A stretch of 17,218 nt of DNA, taken from assembly GCA_023393045.1 (NCBI GenBank), contig JAEWMV010000122.1, forward strand, positions 1-17,218. Reading direction: 5' to 3'. Below the pieces are notes generated by a model. It had not been told where the DNA came from and did not search any database. It saw nothing but the letters and a program-made list of their open reading frames with translations. Shown here in pieces: positions 14,475 through 17,218 of the stretch. This stretch comes from Bacillota bacterium. GTDB taxonomy: Bacteria > Bacillota > Clostridia > Christensenellales > CAG-138. Positions within the stretch are counted from its first letter, which is position 1. Each line of letters opens with the position of its first letter. A program made the translations under genes and the position numbers.

Positions 14475-14503
14475 TTGACATGGCCTGTCCAAAGCGATAA
14501 ACT
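14475..14503 (+). promoter_or_regulatory. Predicted promoter of the alr operon
   Basis: A perfect TTGACA (14475-14480) is followed by 17 nt and TAAACT (14498-14503). The start near 14510 gives a leader of about 45 nt before the alr ATG. Confidence 0.65.
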
Positions 14504-14554
14504 ACTCTTCGAAGGGCTTATAAAGCCCGTTTCTTTCGGAGGCGTGAACAGGAT

Positions 14555-15685
14555 ATGAACGACATTTCTCCTACCGCCCGCACGTGGGCGGAAATCGATC
14601 TTTCGGCGCTCTTACACAACTTTAACCTTGCGCGCGCATGCGGAAAAAAGGTGATGTGCGTCATCAAAGCGGATGCGTACGGCCACGGCGCGGCGTGCTG
14701 CGGCAGCTTCCTTGAAGCGCACGGCGCGGACGCGTTCGCGGTCGCCTGCCTCGCGGAGGCGTTGGAGCTTCGCCAGGCGGGTTTAAAGAAACCCATCCTG
14801 ATACTGGGCTACACGGCGGCGGAATACGCAAAGCTGCTTGCCGAAAACGACATCACCCAGACGCTTGTGGACGAAAGCCACGCCATAGAGCTGGGCGAGG
14901 CCGCCAAAGCGGCGCACGTCAGGGTTATGGGCCACATCAAGCTCGACACGGGCATGAGCCGCGCGGGGCTTTTCGCGCAGGGGGACGAGGCGGCGCATGA
15001 GGCCGCGCTCGCCGCCGAGCGCATGATGAAGCTGCCCCATGTGGAGGTCACGGGTATGTACACGCATTTTTCCGTGGCGGACACGCCTTCTGAGGACGAG
15101 TATACTGCATGGCAGCTTAAGAACTACCGCATTGTGCTCGACTATTTGACGGAGAAAGGCCTTCGTCCCGCGGTGTGCCACACGTCCAACAGCGCGGGCA
15201 TCCTCTATCATCCCGAAAGCGTCATCGACATGGTGCGCGAGGGGATCATGCTCTACGGATTGTATCCCGACAGCGCGCCGCAGCGGGGCCCCTTAAAGCC
15301 CGTAATGGCGCTCAAAACCCGTGTTTCGCAGGTGCGGGATTTCCCCGCGGGCGCTACGGTGAGCTATGGGCGCACCTACGCGGGCAGGGAGGCTTTTACC
15401 ACGGCCGTGATGCTCGCGGGCTATGCGGACGGGTATCCGAGAAGGCTATCCAACAGCACGAGCGTCGTCATCAACGGCGCGCGCTATGCGCAGGCGGGAC
15501 GCATCTGCATGGATATGTCCATGGCGCTGGTGGATAGGGATAAAGTAAAACGGGGAGATGAAGTCACCCTCATCGGCGGGGAGTCGATTACGTGGGAGGA
15601 GGCGGCAAAGAAGGTTGGCACCATCAATTATGAGCTGACCTGCCTTGTGACCGCGCGCGCCGAAAGGGTTTATCTCAACGGCTGA
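14555..15685 (+). CDS. alr: Alanine racemase
   Basis: A 376-residue PLP enzyme that interconverts L- and D-alanine and so supplies D-Ala for peptidoglycan. The PLP lysine is Lys38 in VIKADAYGHG, the second catalytic base Tyr271 is in SYGRTY, and HIKLDTGMSR (Lys129) and GYADGYPRRL are also conserved. The N-terminal TIM barrel and C-terminal beta domain (ICMDMSMALV, GDEVTLIGG) are both complete, and the length is standard. GGAGG lies 12 nt before the ATG, somewhat far, but no better in-frame start exists. It is first in an operon with an alpha/beta hydrolase and an M55 aminopeptidase. A different amino acid substrate (for example serine) cannot be excluded from sequence. Confidence 0.96.
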   Translation: MNDISPTARTWAEIDLSALLHNFNLARACGKKVMCVIKADAYGHGAACCGSFLEAHGADAFAVACLAEALELRQAGLKKPILILGYTAAEYAKLLAENDITQTLVDESHAIELGEAAKAAHVRVMGHIKLDTGMSRAGLFAQGDEAAHEAALAAERMMKLPHVEVTGMYTHFSVADTPSEDEYTAWQLKNYRIVLDYLTEKGLRPAVCHTSNSAGILYHPESVIDMVREGIMLYGLYPDSAPQRGPLKPVMALKTRVSQVRDFPAGATVSYGRTYAGREAFTTAVMLAGYADGYPRRLSNSTSVVINGARYAQAGRICMDMSMALVDRDKVKRGDEVTLIGGESITWEEAAKKVGTINYELTCLVTARAERVYLNG

Positions 15686-15710
15686 GGCGATATAAAAGGA
15701 GGCGGGGCGC

Positions 15711-16640
15711 ATGTGGTATCTTTGGGCGCTTGGGGCGGCGGCTCTTTTGGCGCTGATGCTCTATGTGTCCTACCGGCTTTCCAATACCATCATCCATCCC
15801 GCGCGGGACACGCGGGAGGCTGCCATCGCGACGGAGATCGAGCGCGGCAACCTCACGGAGGGCGAAATCGACCGCTTCGTGGGCGAGGAGGGTGAATTGA
15901 CCGCCTTTGACGGGGTAAAGCTTCGCTATACATGGCTGCGCTGCGGGGTTCCCACAAACAAGGCGTGCGTGCTGGTGCACGGCTTTTCAAGCCGCTGGGA
16001 GCATGTGGTCAAATACGCCAAGCTCTACCTCGAGCGCGGCTATGACGCGCTTTTGTTCGACCACCGCAACAGCGGGGAATCGGGCGGCACGTACACCACC
16101 ATGGGCTTTCGGGAGCGGCGCGACCTCAAGGACATGGTTGCCTTCGCACGGCTCGACAAGGGCTATCCCCAAAGGGAAACCGTCGTGGGCGCGCACGGGG
16201 AGTCCATGGGTGCGGCGACGGCGCTGCTCACCGCCTGCATGGAGGAGCCGCCGGATTTCGTCGTGGCGGACTGCCCCTATGCCGACCTCACGGGGCAGCT
16301 TTCCTACAATGTACGCAGCGTGAAGCACCTGCCCGCGCATCCGTTCCGGCCGCTTTCGAGCGCGATCACGCGCATCCGCGCCGGTTTTCGCTACAGGGAT
16401 GTTTCCCCGCTGCGCGAGATCATGGAGAAGGACGGCCTGCCCGAGGTGCCCATACTCTTCATACACGGCGAGGCGGATACGCTCATCCCCTGCGAGGCGT
16501 CCAAACGGCTCTTTGAAGCAAAGCGCGGCGTGAAGGAGCTGCACATTTTCCCGGGCGCGGGGCATGCGCGTAGCATCGTCGCGGACCGGGCGAAATATAA
16601 AACCATACTTTATGCATTTCTTCAAAAATGCGGATTTTAA
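15711..16640 (+). CDS. Membrane-anchored alpha/beta hydrolase
   Basis: A 309-residue protein with an N-terminal hydrophobic segment (residues 2-20) and an alpha/beta hydrolase domain. The oxyanion-hole region is LVHGFSSRW (88-96). The nucleophile is Ser165 in GAHGESMGAAT, and the likely charge-relay residues are Asp256 in HGEADTLIP and His285 in GAGHARS. FDHRNSGESGG is typical of the esterase/peptidase-like group seen in Bacillota. The substrate is unknown; a serine peptidase or esterase is equally possible. AAGGAGG lies 8 nt before the ATG. The gene begins 25 nt after alr and ends 12 nt before the M55 peptidase gene, so a shared operon is likely. Confidence 0.9.
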   Translation: MWYLWALGAAALLALMLYVSYRLSNTIIHPARDTREAAIATEIERGNLTEGEIDRFVGEEGELTAFDGVKLRYTWLRCGVPTNKACVLVHGFSSRWEHVVKYAKLYLERGYDALLFDHRNSGESGGTYTTMGFRERRDLKDMVAFARLDKGYPQRETVVGAHGESMGAATALLTACMEEPPDFVVADCPYADLTGQLSYNVRSVKHLPAHPFRPLSSAITRIRAGFRYRDVSPLREIMEKDGLPEVPILFIHGEADTLIPCEASKRLFEAKRGVKELHIFPGAGHARSIVADRAKYKTILYAFLQKCGF

Positions 16641-16652
16641 GGAGGCAGGAAC

Positions 16653-17218
16653 ATGAAAAAGCTTTTTATCAGCGCGGACATCGAGGGCACTTCCGGCATC
16701 GTCCACTGGGATGAAACGGAGCGCAGCAAACCCCATGACTACGATTATTTCGCGGCGCAGATGACGCGCGAGGTTGCGGCTGCCTGCGAGGGCGGGCGCG
16801 ATGCGGGCGCAAGCGAGGTGTTCGTCAAGGACGCGCACGACAGCGGCCGCAACATCAACCCCGCAAAGCTCCCCGAATACGCGCGCGTGTTCCGCGGCTG
16901 GGCGCGCCATCCCTTCTCCATGATGTTCGGGCTGGACGAAAGCTTTGACGGCGTAGTGTTCACGGGCTACCACAGCGCGGCGCAGATGAGCGGCAACCCC
17001 CTCTCCCACACGATGACGGGCAGCGTCAACTACATCAAGCTCAACGGCGCGCTCATGAGCGAACTGATGATGAACAGCCTCACGGCCTCCTATGTGGGCG
17101 TGCCCGTCTATTGCGCCTGCGGCGACAGAGAGCTTTGCGAGTGGCTGCAGAGCGTCAACCCCAACATCGCGGTCGTACCCGTGGTGGAGGGCACCGGCAG
17201 CGGCGCGCTGGGCATGCA
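16653..17218 (+). CDS. M55 family D-aminopeptidase, DppA-like (truncated by window edge)
   Basis: The first 188 residues of a zinc aminopeptidase; the gene runs off the right edge. It matches DppA of the M55 family, which releases N-terminal D-alanine from short peptides. The ligand positions are present: Asp9 and Glu11 in SADIEGTSG, His62 in VKDAHDSG, His107 in FTGYHSAA, Glu137 in MSELMMNS, plus the active-site His119 in LSHTM. GGAGG lies 7 nt before the ATG. No signal peptide is visible, so it should act in the cytoplasm. It follows the hydrolase gene by 12 nt, in the operon headed by alr. Roughly the last third of the protein is missing from the window. Confidence 0.93.
   Translation, partial: MKKLFISADIEGTSGIVHWDETERSKPHDYDYFAAQMTREVAAACEGGRDAGASEVFVKDAHDSGRNINPAKLPEYARVFRGWARHPFSMMFGLDESFDGVVFTGYHSAAQMSGNPLSHTMTGSVNYIKLNGALMSELMMNSLTASYVGVPVYCACGDRELCEWLQSVNPNIAVVPVVEGTGSGALGM

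Overview
The window looks like chromosome of a GC-rich member of the Bacillota, most likely class Clostridia. The reasons are the 16S rRNA 5' end, strong GGAGG-type ribosome binding sites, a class B-like sortase on a lipoprotein, the two-subunit glycine dehydrogenase GcvPA/GcvPB, and a FabT-like MarR regulator next to a DegV/FakB protein. I cannot name a genus from sequence alone. Coding regions are GC-rich; promoters and leaders are AT-rich.

Layout. (1) 1-391, minus: the 5' part of a 16S rRNA gene running off the window edge, with a good sigma-A-type promoter and AT-rich upstream region at 623-690. (2) 755-2863, minus: an unusual 702-residue predicted lipoprotein joining seven RCC1-like repeats, a dockerin-like calcium motif and a C-terminal sortase domain. 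A perfect 14-bp stem separates it from the rRNA promoter. (3) 3285-6960, minus: a housekeeping block in transcription order, a small membrane protein, dus, greA and lysS. The membrane protein has a promoter that suggests a leaderless mRNA, and a consensus promoter overlapping the dus stop codon drives greA-lysS. (4) 7158-11451, plus: a complete glycine cleavage operon gcvT-gcvH-gcvPA-gcvPB closed by a terminator. (5) 11571-12872: an IS481-family insertion sequence with imperfect terminal inverted repeats; its transposase has Gly where the second catalytic Asp should be. (6) 12932-14234, minus: a two-gene operon of a FabT-like MarR regulator and a DegV/FakB-type fatty-acid-binding protein, with a FabT-box-like site at the promoter. 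(7) 14555-17218, plus: alanine racemase, a membrane-anchored alpha/beta hydrolase and a truncated M55 D-aminopeptidase in one apparent operon, suggesting D-amino-acid or peptidoglycan-peptide metabolism.

Two families of small intergenic repeats occur, each twice. One is an approximately 85-bp inverted-repeat element (3111-3197 and 14335-14416). The other is an AATTGACAATC-plus-hairpin repeat that supplies terminator-like hairpins (3234-3286 and 11512-11567). The strongest candidate for something undescribed is the RCC1-dockerin-sortase lipoprotein. The other genes are recognisable families, with several regulatory details worth checking.
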